Source: Thermus hydrothermalis | Lineage (GTDB): Bacteria; Deinococcota; Deinococci; Deinococcales; Thermaceae | DNA: 64,000 bases | Assembly: GCF_022760925.1 (NCBI RefSeq) | Contig: NZ_JAKTNT010000006.1 | Span: forward strand, 1-64,000 | Direction: 5' to 3' | Shown: positions 51,055-59,976 of the stretch, piece after piece | Numbering within the stretch: the first letter of the stretch is position 1 | Layout: each line of letters opens with the position of its first letter | The notes under the pieces: model-generated | Told to the model about the DNA's origin: nothing | What the model saw: only the letters and a program-made list of their open reading frames with translations | Databases searched by the model: none | Program-made: the position numbers and the translations under genes

Positions 51055-52404
51055 GTGGAAACCACCCTTTCCCCCCTGCTTCAAGCCCTGGAAGAGGGCG
51101 ATACCCTGAAGCTCAAAAGCCTCCTGGAAGAGGCCCACCCCCAGGACCTTCTGGCCCTTTGGGACGAGCTCAAGGGCGAGCACCGCTACGTCCTCCTCAC
51201 CCTCTTGCCCAAGGACAAGGCGGCGGAGGTCTTCTCCAACCTTCCCCCGGAAACCCAGGCGGAGTACCTCAAGACCCTCCCCCCCTGGCGCACCCGGGAG
51301 CTTCTGGAGGAGCTCTCCCTAGACGACCTGGCCGACGCCCTCCAGGCGGTGGAGGAGGAGGACCCCGAGCTTTACCGCAAGCTCGTGGAGGGGCTGGACC
51401 CCAAGACCCGGGCCGAGGTGGAGGAGCTCACCCAGTACGAGGAGGACGAGGCGGGCGGCCTCATGACCCCCGAGTACGTGGCGGTGCGGGAGGGGATGAC
51501 GGTGGAGGAGGTCCTCCGCTTCCTGCGCCGGGCGGCACCCGATGCCGAAACCATCTACTACCTCTACGTGGTGGACGAGTCGGGCCGGCTCAAGGGGGTG
51601 CTCTCCCTGCGGGACCTCATCGTGGCTGACCCCAGGACCAGGGTGCGGGAGATCATGAACCCCAAGGTGGTCCACGTGCGCACGGACACCGACCAGGAGG
51701 AGGTGGCCCGCCTCATGGCCGACTACGACTTCACCGTCTTGCCCGTGGTGGACGAGGAAGGGCGCCTGGTGGGTATCGTCACGGTGGACGACGTCCTGGA
51801 CGTGTTGGAAGAGGAGGCCACGGAGGACATCCACAAGCTCGCCGCCGTGGACGTGCCCGACCTCGTCTACAGCCAAGCCTCCCCCATCGCCCTGTGGCTT
51901 GCCCGGGTGCGTTGGCTCGTCATCCTCATCCTCACGGGGATGGTGACGAGCTCCATCCTCCAAGGCTTTGAAAGCCTCCTGGAGGCGGTGACCGCCCTGG
52001 CCTTTTACGTGCCCGTGCTCCTGGGCACCGGGGGGAATACCGGCAACCAGTCGGCCACCCTCATCATCCGCGCCCTGGCCACCCGGGACCTGGACCTCAA
52101 GGACTGGCGGAAGGTGCTCCTCAAGGAGAGCCTGGTGGGAAGCCTTCTGGGCCTCACCCTGGCCGCTTTGCTCCTCGGCAAGGTGGTGCTGGACGGGCAC
52201 GCCGCCCTGGCCCCGGTGGTGGGCCTCGCCCTCTTTCTCCTGGTGCTTTTCGCCAACCTGGTGGGGGCCATGCTCCCCGTGGTCCTAAGGCGGCTTGGGG
52301 TGGACCCCGCCCTGGTTTCCAACCCCTTGGTGGCCACCCTTTCCGACATCTCCGGGCTCCTCATCTACCTCTCCGTGGCCCGGCTCCTCTTGAACCTAGA
52401 ATGA
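51055..52404 (+). CDS. mgtE: Magnesium transporter MgtE
   Basis: 449 aa from a GTG. Helical N domain (1-130), two CBS domains (about 131-250: MTPEYVAVREGMTVEEVLRF and VHVRTDTDQEEVARLMADYD), a plug helix, and five membrane helices with the pore signature VLLGTGGNTGNQSATLIIRA. The size matches the structurally known T. thermophilus MgtE (450 aa). The cytosolic domains close the channel at high Mg2+. The stop overlaps the next start. Confidence 0.96.
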   Translation: METTLSPLLQALEEGDTLKLKSLLEEAHPQDLLALWDELKGEHRYVLLTLLPKDKAAEVFSNLPPETQAEYLKTLPPWRTRELLEELSLDDLADALQAVEEEDPELYRKLVEGLDPKTRAEVEELTQYEEDEAGGLMTPEYVAVREGMTVEEVLRFLRRAAPDAETIYYLYVVDESGRLKGVLSLRDLIVADPRTRVREIMNPKVVHVRTDTDQEEVARLMADYDFTVLPVVDEEGRLVGIVTVDDVLDVLEEEATEDIHKLAAVDVPDLVYSQASPIALWLARVRWLVILILTGMVTSSILQGFESLLEAVTALAFYVPVLLGTGGNTGNQSATLIIRALATRDLDLKDWRKVLLKESLVGSLLGLTLAALLLGKVVLDGHAALAPVVGLALFLLVLFANLVGAMLPVVLRRLGVDPALVSNPLVATLSDISGLLIYLSVARLLLNLE

Positions 52405-52793
52405 GGCGGCTTCGCATGGTGGTGGAGTGGTCCAGGGGAAGCCCCCTGCGCTATGCCTTCAAAGAAGGAAAGCTTGTCCCCGTGGGGCAAGACGCCCCGG
52501 CCCCGGTGAACTACGGCTTCATCCCGGGCCTCCTCAACCCCGCCGACGGGGAGGAGGTGGACGCCTGCTACCTGGGCCCACCCCTCTCCCCAGGCACCGA
52601 GGCGGAAGGGTTCCTCCTAGGCATGGTGGCCCTTTCCGACGGGGACCACAAGCTCGTGCTTGCGCCTGAACCAAGCGCCCTGGACCAAGAAGCGTTAGCG
52701 CCCCTCCTCGCCTGGTTTGCGCCCGAGCGCAGGCCCACCCTCCTGGGGGACGAGGAGGCTTGGGCCTGGCTCAGGGGGCTTGGGGAAGGATGA
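52401..52793 (+). CDS. Inorganic pyrophosphatase-like protein
   Basis: 130 aa. VNYGFIPGLLNPADGEEVDA resembles the family I pyrophosphatase segment (NYGFIP ... DGDxLD). However, the protein is shorter than a real PPase (about 175 aa), and the DxDPxD metal motif is changed to DGEEVD, so activity is doubtful. Overlap with mgtE (ATGA) suggests coexpression with Mg2+ uptake. It ends 23 bp inside the convergent queA. Confidence 0.65.
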   Translation: MRRLRMVVEWSRGSPLRYAFKEGKLVPVGQDAPAPVNYGFIPGLLNPADGEEVDACYLGPPLSPGTEAEGFLLGMVALSDGDHKLVLAPEPSALDQEALAPLLAWFAPERRPTLLGDEEAWAWLRGLGEG

Positions 52794-53820
52794 GCATGGC
52801 GTCCCCCAAGGAGTAGAAGCGGTACCCCTCGGCCACCGCCAAGCGGTAGGCCTCTAGGGTCCGCTCCCGCCCCAAGAAGGCGGCCACCAGCATGAGCAAG
52901 GTGGAGCGGGGCAGGTGGAAGTTGGTGAAGAGGGCGTCTATGGCCCGGAAGGTGTAAGGGGGGCGGATGAAGAGCCGGGTTTCCCCCGCTCCCGGAACCA
53001 CCCCATCCCCCTCCCGCCAAGCGCTTTCCAAGGCCCGCACCACCGTGGTGCCCACCGCCACCACCCGCCGCCCCTCGGCCCTGGCGCGGTTCACCGCCCG
53101 GGCCGTTTCCTCGGGGATTTCAAAGGGCTCGGCGTGCATCTCGTGCTTGGCCACGTCCCCCTTGACGGGGCGGAAGGTGCCGGGGCCCACGTGGAGGGTA
53201 AGGAAGCAAAGCTCCACCCCCATGGCCTCCAAGCGGGCCAGAAGCTCGGGAGTGAAGTGAAGCCCAGCGGTGGGGGCGGCCACCGACCCCGGGCGCTTGG
53301 CGTACACGGTCTGGTAGCGCTCCAGGGGGATCTGGGCCTTGATGTAGGGGGGCAGGGGCACCTCCCCCACCTCCAAAAGGTGGGCGGCGAGGTCCCCCTG
53401 GAACCGGAGAAGCCGCACCCCATCGGGCTCTACCCCCACCACCTCCGCCTCCAAACCCTCCACGGGCCTTAGGTCCTTGGGGGAAAGGAGGCGAAGCCTT
53501 GTGCCCACGGGCGCCCTGCGGGCGGGGCCCAAGAGGGCCTCCCAGAGGCCCGGGGCCTTTTCCCGCACCAAGAGGATCTCCACCCGGCCCCCCGTGGGCT
53601 TCTGGGAGAGGAGGCGGGCGGGGATCACCTTGCTCTCGTTGAAGACCAGGACGTCCCCGGGCCGCAGGAACTCGGGAAGGTCCCGCACCCGCCGGTGCTC
53701 CACGCTAAAAGGGCCTTCCCGGTAGACCACCATCATCCGGGCGGCGTCCCGGGGCTCCGCCCCCGCTTGGGCGATCTGCTCGGGGGGCAGGTGGTAATCG
53801 TAGAGGTCAAGCTCGCTCAT
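52771..53820 (-). CDS. queA: tRNA preQ1-34 ribosyltransferase-isomerase QueA
   Basis: 349 aa. Transfers the ribosyl part of S-adenosylmethionine to preQ1 in tRNA, forming epoxyqueuosine. LDLYDYHLPPEQIAQ, DVLVFNESKVIPARL, GSVAAPTAGLHFTPELL and LHVGPGTFRPV are family motifs. It overlaps the upstream NYN gene by 4 bp. Confidence 0.96.
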   Translation of the reverse strand: MSELDLYDYHLPPEQIAQAGAEPRDAARMMVVYREGPFSVEHRRVRDLPEFLRPGDVLVFNESKVIPARLLSQKPTGGRVEILLVREKAPGLWEALLGPARRAPVGTRLRLLSPKDLRPVEGLEAEVVGVEPDGVRLLRFQGDLAAHLLEVGEVPLPPYIKAQIPLERYQTVYAKRPGSVAAPTAGLHFTPELLARLEAMGVELCFLTLHVGPGTFRPVKGDVAKHEMHAEPFEIPEETARAVNRARAEGRRVVAVGTTVVRALESAWREGDGVVPGAGETRLFIRPPYTFRAIDALFTNFHLPRSTLLMLVAAFLGRERTLEAYRLAVAEGYRFYSLGDAMLILPQAP

Positions 53821-54365
53821 CCTGCGTTTTTAGGCTCCATGAAGGGGTTGGGGATGTCCGGGAGGTGGACGAAGCGGTCCACGGCGTCAATGAGCTTCTG
53901 GGCCGTGGTTTCGCGGAAGGCGATGACCTCCACCCGGATCCCCCGCTCCATGAGGACCTCGAGGATCTCCACGAAGTCCCCGTCCCCGCTCCCCAGCACC
54001 ACCACGTCCAGATAGGGCATGAGCCGCACCATGTCCGCGGCGATGCCCATGTCCCAGTTCCCCTCGTAGATGGGCTTGCCCCCCTCCCCCACCTCCTTCA
54101 CCGTGAGGTACATGCGCCGCACCCGGTAGCCGATGGTGGAAAGCTTGTAAATAAAGGGCCAAGCGGAGGTGTCCCCCTCCTTTTCCACCACATAGGCGGT
54201 GGCCCGCACCAAGCGCCTTCCCCCCACGGCGAAGCGGAGGAGGCTTTCAAAATTCACGTTCCGCTCGTAGTAGTCCCGGGCAGAGTGGTAGAGGTTTTGC
54301 GTGTCCACGAAGACGCCGACCCGCTGCTCGGGGTGGTGGCCAAGGGGCTCCATCGCCTCCATCAT
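53817..54365 (-). CDS. NYN-domain (LabA/DUF88-type) putative RNase
   Basis: 182 aa, PIN-like fold. Acidic residues in VGVFVDTQNLYHSARDYY, NWDMGIAADMV and DVVVLGSGDGDFVEIL form the expected metal site. Proteins of this family are probable RNases; the substrate is unknown. It lies 2 bp after ppc and overlaps queA. Confidence 0.88.
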   Translation of the reverse strand: MMEAMEPLGHHPEQRVGVFVDTQNLYHSARDYYERNVNFESLLRFAVGGRRLVRATAYVVEKEGDTSAWPFIYKLSTIGYRVRRMYLTVKEVGEGGKPIYEGNWDMGIAADMVRLMPYLDVVVLGSGDGDFVEILEVLMERGIRVEVIAFRETTAQKLIDAVDRFVHLPDIPNPFMEPKNAG

Positions 54366-54367
54366 AC

Positions 54368-56941
54368 CTAGCCGGCGTTTCTAAGCCCCGCCGCCACCCC
54401 GAGGAGGGAAAGGAGAAGCGCCCGCCTAAGGGCATCGTCCTCCCGGCCCCCGGGGGCCCGGTAGCGGGCAAGGAGCTCCACCTGCACGAAGTTGATGGGG
54501 TCCACATAGGGGTTCCTGAGGCCGATCTGCCTGTCCAGGGTCTTCTGGTTGTGGAGGAGGGGGGCCTCAAAGATGGCCTCCAGGAGCGCCACGGTTTTGC
54601 GGTACTCCTCCGCCAGGTGGTGGTACAAGCCCTGGAGCCCCTCGGGCACCAGCCTGAGGTAAAGCTCGGCGATGCCCAAGTCCGCCTTGGCCAAGGCCAT
54701 GGCGGCGCTTTCCAAGGTGGTGGCGAAGAAGGGCCACTCCCGGTACATCTCCTGGAGCAGGGAAAGGGGTAAGGCCTCCAAGGCGGAGAGCCCGTACCAA
54801 CCCGGCAGGAGAAGGCGCACCTGGGTCCAGGCCATGACCCAGGGGATGGCCCGGAGGTCCCGGATGTCCCGCACCCGGCCGTGGCGGTAGACGGGCCGGC
54901 TGGCGATGGGGAGTTCGCCGATCTCGCGAATGGGGGTAAAGGCCTCAAAGAAGGGGAAAAACCCCTCCTGGGAGAGGAGGGCCCGGTAGCGCTCCATGCT
55001 CCTCTCCCCCGCCTCCCAAAGCGCCTCCCGCCAATGGGCCTTGGGCTCCACCCCGTCCCCCAAGGCGGCCTGGGCGAAGTGGTAAAGGAGTTGCTCCAGG
55101 TGCCGCACGGCCAGGTCCGGGTGGGCGTAGCGGTCCGCCAAGGCCTCCCCCTGCTCCGTGAGGCGCAGGCGGTGGCCCACGCTCTTGGGCGGGAGGCCCG
55201 CGATGGCCCGCCCCGCCGGCCCCCCGCCCCGGGCGGTGGAGGTGCCCCGCCCGTGGAAGAAGAAGACGGGGATCCCTTCCGCTTCCCCCACGGCGTGGAG
55301 GGCCTCCTGGGCCTGGTAGAGGGCCAGGTTGGCCATGAGAAACCCGGCGTCCTTGTTGGAGTCGGAGTAGCCGATCATCACCTCCACCCCGCCCCTCGCC
55401 TGGGCGTGGGCCCGGAAGACGGGGTTGGCCAAGAGGCGCCTTAAGACCTCAGGAGCCCGCTCCAGGTCCTCCAGGGTTTCAAAGAGGGGGACCACGTCAA
55501 AGGGGAGGGGTTTCCCGGGGCGGTAAAGCCCCACCTCCCGGGCCAGGAGGAAGACGGCGAGGAGGTCGGCGGGGTGGTGGGTCATGGAAACCACGTGGGC
55601 CCCCTTGTCCCCCCAGGCCCGAAGGGCCCCCAGGGCCACCCTTAGCGCCTCGCCTTGCGGCGCCTCCCCCACGGGCAGAAGGGGGCGGGCGGTTTGGAGC
55701 TCTTGGGTGAGGAGGGCTTCCTTTTCCTCCGGGGAGAGGGCCAGGAAGTCCGGGTGGACCCCGCCCAGGCGGAGAAGCTCTGCGGCGGCCTCCAGGAGCT
55801 TGCCCGACTCCTCCCTCAGGTCCAAGGGGGCAAGCTCCAGACCGAAGGCGGAAAGCCGCGCCTCCAAGGGCTGCAAAAAGGCCTGCACCACCTGGGTAAG
55901 CCCCACCCCCTCCAGGCCCTTTTCCGCCACCCTTAGGGCCCGGGAAAGCCCTTCGGTGGAAAGGGCCTCCCCTTCCAAGGCCCGGTAAAGGGCGGCGAAG
56001 TAGCGGCGGTAAGGCTCCCCGGGAAAGCGCTCCACCCCTTCCCCCCCTTCCCGCACCTCCTTGGGCACGGGAATGCGGGCCTCGGAAAGGGAGAGGTCCC
56101 GCACCAAGGCCTCCAACTCCTCCAGGTACCGCCCCTTGGCCACCTCCCGGGCGTAGCGGCTGGCGAAGGCGGTGACCTCGGGGGTGACGAAGGGGTTCCC
56201 GTCCCGGTCCCCACCTATCCAGCTACGGAAGCGCACGGGGCTCTTGAGCCGGGGGCGCTTGCCGTAGACCCGTTCTAGGGCAGCCTCGAGGCCCGCCACC
56301 ACCTTGGGAATGGCCCGCCACAGGGTGGTGGGCAGGTAGTAAAGCCCTCCCTTGATCTCGTCCTCCACGCTGGGTCGCGCCTTGCGCACCTCCTCCGTGG
56401 CGTAGAGGAGGACAACCCGGGCCAGAAGGCGCTCCCGGTCCCCTCCTTCCAACTCCTCCTGAAGCCTTTCCAAGTGGTGCCGGAGGGTGCGGCGGCGGGT
56501 TTCCGTGGGGTGGGCGGTGAAGGTGAGGAGGAGCTCCAGCCGGTTCAGGTGGGCCTCCGCCTCCTCCAGGGAGAGGCCCCGCTCCTTCAGGGCCTTGGCC
56601 AGGGCCAAAAAGCCCTCGGGCCTAGGGTTTTCCAAGGTCTCCCCTTCCGCCCTCAGGCGGTTCACCCGCACCCGGTGGCGTTCCTCCGCCAGGTTCACCA
56701 GGTGGAAGTAGTGGGTGAAAGCCCGCACCAAAGCCTCCATCTCCTCCACGGGCATGCGCTCCACCCGCCGGGAAAGGGCCTCGGCCGCAGCCCTGTCCCC
56801 TTGGCGCCTGGCCTTGGAAAGGAGGCGCACCTCCTCCACCAAGGCGAAGAAGCGCTCCCCGGAAACCTTCCTTATCGCCTCCCCAAGGAGGCGGCCCAGG
56901 AGGTCCACCTCGGCCTTTAGGAGCTCAAAGGGGTCGTTCAC
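54368..56941 (-). CDS. ppc: Phosphoenolpyruvate carboxylase
   Basis: 857 aa. Forms oxaloacetate from PEP and bicarbonate. [41 protein letters not shown] and [14 protein letters not shown] are catalytic signatures, and the C-terminal ends LRNAG as in the family. Thermus Ppc is known to be acetyl-CoA activated. It overlaps ymdB by 4 bp (ATGA). Confidence 0.96.
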   Translation of the reverse strand: MNDPFELLKAEVDLLGRLLGEAIRKVSGERFFALVEEVRLLSKARRQGDRAAAEALSRRVERMPVEEMEALVRAFTHYFHLVNLAEERHRVRVNRLRAEGETLENPRPEGFLALAKALKERGLSLEEAEAHLNRLELLLTFTAHPTETRRRTLRHHLERLQEELEGGDRERLLARVVLLYATEEVRKARPSVEDEIKGGLYYLPTTLWRAIPKVVAGLEAALERVYGKRPRLKSPVRFRSWIGGDRDGNPFVTPEVTAFASRYAREVAKGRYLEELEALVRDLSLSEARIPVPKEVREGGEGVERFPGEPYRRYFAALYRALEGEALSTEGLSRALRVAEKGLEGVGLTQVVQAFLQPLEARLSAFGLELAPLDLREESGKLLEAAAELLRLGGVHPDFLALSPEEKEALLTQELQTARPLLPVGEAPQGEALRVALGALRAWGDKGAHVVSMTHHPADLLAVFLLAREVGLYRPGKPLPFDVVPLFETLEDLERAPEVLRRLLANPVFRAHAQARGGVEVMIGYSDSNKDAGFLMANLALYQAQEALHAVGEAEGIPVFFFHGRGTSTARGGGPAGRAIAGLPPKSVGHRLRLTEQGEALADRYAHPDLAVRHLEQLLYHFAQAALGDGVEPKAHWREALWEAGERSMERYRALLSQEGFFPFFEAFTPIREIGELPIASRPVYRHGRVRDIRDLRAIPWVMAWTQVRLLLPGWYGLSALEALPLSLLQEMYREWPFFATTLESAAMALAKADLGIAELYLRLVPEGLQGLYHHLAEEYRKTVALLEAIFEAPLLHNQKTLDRQIGLRNPYVDPINFVQVELLARYRAPGGREDDALRRALLLSLLGVAAGLRNAG

Positions 56942-57696
56942 GGCTCCTCCCAGACGTAGGGGCTTAGGGAAACGGGCTTGCCGCCTTCCAAGACGAGCTC
57001 CGCGGCGTGGAGGCGCGCCTTGCCCTGGGCGGCGCGGAAAGGCTGGGGGCGGCCGGTGAGGAAGCGGGCCAGGAAGGTTTCTATCTCCCCCCCGATGATG
57101 GACTGGTAGGTGCCGGTCATCCCCACGTCGGTCTGGTAAAGCGTCCCCTTGGGAAGCCGCATGGCGTCCAGGGTAGGGACGTGGGTGTGGGTGCCGAGGA
57201 CGGCGGACACCCGGCCATCCAGGTAGTGGGCCAGGGCCATCTTCTCGCTGGTGGCCTCGGCGTGCACCTCCACAAGGACATAGTCCGCCTTCTCCTCCCG
57301 CAAAAGGGCGTCCAGGGCGCGGAAGGGGTCGTCCAGGGGGTCCATGAAGACCCGGCCCATGACCTGAACGAAGAGGAGGCTTTCCCCGTTCACCTCAAGC
57401 CGCCACCACCCCCGCCCAGGGGTGCCCGGAGGGTAGTTGAGGGCCCGCACCACGGGCTCCCTTTCCAAAAGCTCGTAGACCTCCTTGTGGTCCCAGGCGT
57501 GGTTCCCCAAGGAAACGAGGTCTACCCCCGCCTCCCGCAAAAGGCGGTAGGCGCGCTTGTCTAGGCCTTTTCCCTTGGCGGCGTTCTCCCCGTTGGCGAT
57601 GACCAGGTCGTACCGGTGGCGGATATCGGGCAGGTGGAGGCTCACCGCCCGCAGGCCCGGTTCCGCCATCACGTCCCCGATGAATAAAACCCGCAT
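56938..57696 (-). CDS. ymdB: YmdB-type metallophosphoesterase (TIGR00282)
   Basis: 252 aa. A di-metal phosphodiesterase; the B. subtilis homologue hydrolyses 2',3'-cAMP. Metal ligands lie in [42 protein letters not shown] and [16 protein letters not shown] at 57708-57703 lies six bases before the ATG, so the mRNA should be leaderless; the box sits in the loop of a perfect 12-bp inverted repeat. Confidence 0.93.
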   Translation of the reverse strand: MRVLFIGDVMAEPGLRAVSLHLPDIRHRYDLVIANGENAAKGKGLDKRAYRLLREAGVDLVSLGNHAWDHKEVYELLEREPVVRALNYPPGTPGRGWWRLEVNGESLLFVQVMGRVFMDPLDDPFRALDALLREEKADYVLVEVHAEATSEKMALAHYLDGRVSAVLGTHTHVPTLDAMRLPKGTLYQTDVGMTGTYQSIIGGEIETFLARFLTGRPQPFRAAQGKARLHAAELVLEGGKPVSLSPYVWEEP

Positions 57697-57722
57697 GGGG
57701 GCATTATATGGCCCCCATGCGG
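57691..57722. promoter_or_regulatory. 12-bp inverted repeat enclosing the ymdB -10 box
   Basis: CCGCATGGGGGC (57691-57702) and GCCCCCATGCGG (57711-57722) flank the 8-base loop ATTATATG, which contains TATAAT on the minus strand. The left arm also covers the ymdB start codon. It is a likely operator, or a start-site hairpin. Confidence 0.65.
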
Positions 57723-57800
57723 TCTTTGAGGTCTAACCTACCTTGATGTAGCCGTGGGTTGGGGGGAGAAGGAAGGCCTTGCCCTCCCGGTGTCAAGGGG

Positions 57801-58034
57801 TCAGGCGGCGCTTCGCTTCTGCAAGAAGTAGACCACGGCGTAACCGATCCCCGCCAGAATGAGAAGGGGGATGGCGTAGACGAGGAGCGTCCAGATGAGC
57901 CCCGAAAGCGCCAACAAGACCTTGCCCAGGAAGGAGAAGACCCACCCCCCCACCCAGAGGGCGAGGAGGACCCCCACCACCACCAAAAGGCCCAAAACCA
58001 CCCACTCCAGGATGTCCCGCAGGCTCCGTTCCAT
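57801..58034 (-). CDS. Small two-helix membrane protein, 77 aa
   Basis: MERSLRDILEWVVLGLLVVV begins a first hydrophobic helix. A second (LIWTLLVYAIPLLILAGIGY) and a short basic tail (LQKRSAA) follow. No family is recognised. It is divergent from recO; TATGCT lies six bases before the ATG (leaderless). Confidence 0.7.
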   Translation of the reverse strand: MERSLRDILEWVVLGLLVVVGVLLALWVGGWVFSFLGKVLLALSGLIWTLLVYAIPLLILAGIGYAVVYFLQKRSAA

Positions 58035-58040
58035 GCCCTA

Positions 58041-58050
58041 AGCATACACT
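58041..58050. promoter_or_regulatory. Overlapping divergent -10 boxes (77-aa gene and recO)
   Basis: Minus-strand TATGCT (58046-58041) and plus-strand TACACT (58045-58050) overlap by two bases. Each lies exactly six bases from a start codon (58034 and 58057), predicting two leaderless transcripts that compete for polymerase. Confidence 0.6.
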
Positions 58051-58056
58051 GGAAAG

Positions 58057-58716
58057 GTGGAACGCTACCGGTTGGAAGAGGGCGTGGTGGTGGGCCGCAA
58101 AGCCCTGCCCCAAGGGGACCTCCTCCTCCGCTTCGTCACGCCCAAGGGGAGCCTCGAGGCCATCGCCAAGAAGGGCCTCAGGCCCACGGGGCGCTCGGGG
58201 CGGCTCTCCCTCTTCCACCACGTGCGCTTCCAGGTCTATGCCAAAAAGGAAGGCCTCCCCACCCTGACCCAGGCGGAGCTTTTGGGAAAGCTTTTTGGCC
58301 TGGAAGAACCCCGCCGTTACCTCTACGCCTCTTTTCTAGCCGAGCTCGCCTACCGCTTGGCCTCCCCGGAGGCCGCCCCCAAGGTCTACCCCCTTTTCGT
58401 CTCCGGGCTAAGGGGCATCGCCAAGCACGAAAACCCCCTCCTGCCCCTGGTCTGGGCGGGGTGGCGGGTGGTGAAGGCAGGGGGGCTTGCCCCTCACCTC
58501 CTGGGCCCCGGGCTCCACCTGAAGGAGGGGCGCCTGGCCGAGGAGGGGGTGTACCTGGGGGAAAAGGGGGTGGAGGCCCTAAGGGCCATCCTCCACCTCC
58601 CCGGGGGGGAAGCCCTAACCTACCTGGAAGAAGCCCCCTTGGAGAGGCTTCTCCTGGCGCTCAAGCACCACGCGGAGGAAACCCTCGGCCCCCTGAGGAG
58701 CGCGGACCTCCTATAG
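58057..58716 (+). CDS. recO: DNA repair protein RecO
   Basis: 219 aa from a GTG. The OB-fold N-terminus (YRLEEGVVVGRKALPQGDLL) and helical C-domain are RecO-like, without the Cys zinc site found in some homologues. RecO with RecR loads RecA onto SSB-coated DNA. The start is probably leaderless. It ends in a 6-bp overlap with the convergent greA. Confidence 0.9.
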   Translation: MERYRLEEGVVVGRKALPQGDLLLRFVTPKGSLEAIAKKGLRPTGRSGRLSLFHHVRFQVYAKKEGLPTLTQAELLGKLFGLEEPRRYLYASFLAELAYRLASPEAAPKVYPLFVSGLRGIAKHENPLLPLVWAGWRVVKAGGLAPHLLGPGLHLKEGRLAEEGVYLGEKGVEALRAILHLPGGEALTYLEEAPLERLLLALKHHAEETLGPLRSADLL

Positions 58717-59178
58717 GGGCTTGATCTCCAGGATGGTGTAGACCTGGGCGCCCTTCTTGCCCCGGATCTCCACCACGTCCCCCACCTTCTTGCCCAAAAG
58801 GGCCTGGCCCAGGGGGGATTCGTCGGAGATCTTCCCGCTGAAGATGTCCGCCTCGTGGCTCCCCACGATGGCCAGGGAAAGCCTCTCCCCCGCCTCGGTT
58901 TCCAGCTCCACCTGGCAGCCGAGGGCCACCTGGTCGTAGGAGCCATTCTCCACCACCACCGCCCGGGCCAGAAGGTCTTCCAGCTGGGCGATGCGGGCCT
59001 CGTTCTGCCACATGGCCCTGCGGGCCTCGTCGTACCCGGCGTTCTCCCTAAGGTCGCCCTCCTCGAGGGCCTGCTCAAAGTCGGCGGAAATCTCCTGCCG
59101 CTTGGTGGTCTTCAGGTGGTGTAGCTCCTCCTGAAGGCGCCTAAAACCTTCGGGAGTGAGGTAAACCGGCTTCTTCAT
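58711..59178 (-). CDS. greA: Transcription elongation factor GreA
   Basis: 155 aa. I chose the second ATG (59178), 8 nt after CGGAGGG. The N-terminal coiled coil has the acidic tip EEGDLRENAGYDEARR that is diagnostic for GreA (the related Gfh1 has a different Asp-rich tip). The C-terminal FKBP-like domain ends YTILEIKPL. It rescues backtracked RNA polymerase. Confidence 0.93.
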   Translation of the reverse strand: MKKPVYLTPEGFRRLQEELHHLKTTKRQEISADFEQALEEGDLRENAGYDEARRAMWQNEARIAQLEDLLARAVVVENGSYDQVALGCQVELETEAGERLSLAIVGSHEADIFSGKISDESPLGQALLGKKVGDVVEIRGKKGAQVYTILEIKPL

Positions 59179-59194
59179 GCGCATCCCTCCGGGT

Positions 59195-59227
59195 AAAAAG
59201 GGGCACCAGCCCAAGGCCTTGGGCTGG
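59195..59227 (-). terminator. Terminator after pabC
   Basis: A perfect palindrome CCAGCCCAAG-GC-CTTGGGCTGG (59206-59227) followed on the minus strand by CCCC and TTTTT. It separates the pab genes from greA. Confidence 0.85.
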
Positions 59228-59235
59228 CGGTACCG

Positions 59236-59976
59236 CTATTTAGTATAGCAGGCGGGAAGAAACGCCTCCACCAGGGGGAGAAGGGCCTCCTCGGGCTTCC
59301 CTGCGGGCAAAAGGCCCACCCCGCTTCCCGCAAGGAGAAGGGTGCCCAAAAGCTCCCCTGGCCGAAGGTAGGCCCGCACCACCCGAAAGCCTAGCTCCCT
59401 CGCCTTCTCGGCCACCTTCTCCCGGGTGATGCCCTCGAGACCCCCTTCCAGCACGTAAAGCGTGCCCTCGCGGAAGAGGAGGGGGCTCGTGCGGCTTCCG
59501 TCCACCACGTGCCCCCAGGCGTCCAAGAGGAGGCCTTCCAAGGCCCCCTGCGCCGCCGCCCAGGCCTGGGCCAGGCGGTAGGGGAGGTAGTTCCCCGTCT
59601 TGTAGCGGGCGAGGTCGGGGTGGACGCGGTAGGGGGTGAGGACCACCTTCACCCCTTCCCGGTAGAGGCTTGGGGGCAGAGGGGCAAAGGGCCGGGCCTC
59701 GGCCAGCCGCACCCCCTCCCCCAGGGTCAGGCGCACCCGGAGGCAGGGCGTTTGGGGAAACGCCGCAAGGAGCTCCTCAAGATCCTGGAGGAAGGCCTCG
59801 TCGCCCGGGTAGGGGAGCCCCAAGGCCGAGGCGTGGCGGCGGAGGCGGGAGAGGTGCGCCTCCAGCCACAGGGGCACACCCCCCTCCACCCGCAGGGTGG
59901 TGAAGACGCTCGCCCCGTGGTAGAAGAAGGCCTCGGGCAAGGGGCCGGTGAAGGGTTCGCCGTTTAAAAGCCTCAT
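59236..59976 (-). CDS. pabC: Aminodeoxychorismate lyase PabC
   Basis: 246 aa, PLP fold type IV. Converts aminodeoxychorismate to 4-aminobenzoate for folate. FFYHGASVFTTLRVEGGVPL, the Lys in YKTGNYLPYRLAQ, the DAWGHVVDGSRTSPLLF loop and LLAGSGVGLLP are typical. The ATG overlaps the pabB-pabA stop (ATGA). A branched-chain aminotransferase role is less likely given this neighbour. Confidence 0.88.
   Translation of the reverse strand: MRLLNGEPFTGPLPEAFFYHGASVFTTLRVEGGVPLWLEAHLSRLRRHASALGLPYPGDEAFLQDLEELLAAFPQTPCLRVRLTLGEGVRLAEARPFAPLPPSLYREGVKVVLTPYRVHPDLARYKTGNYLPYRLAQAWAAAQGALEGLLLDAWGHVVDGSRTSPLLFREGTLYVLEGGLEGITREKVAEKARELGFRVVRAYLRPGELLGTLLLAGSGVGLLPAGKPEEALLPLVEAFLPACYTK

Noticed and set aside
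58711-59178. greA as the Thermus anti-cleavage factor Gfh1
   Set aside because: The coiled-coil tip reads GDLRENAGY, the GreA type; Gfh1 has a different Asp-rich tip.
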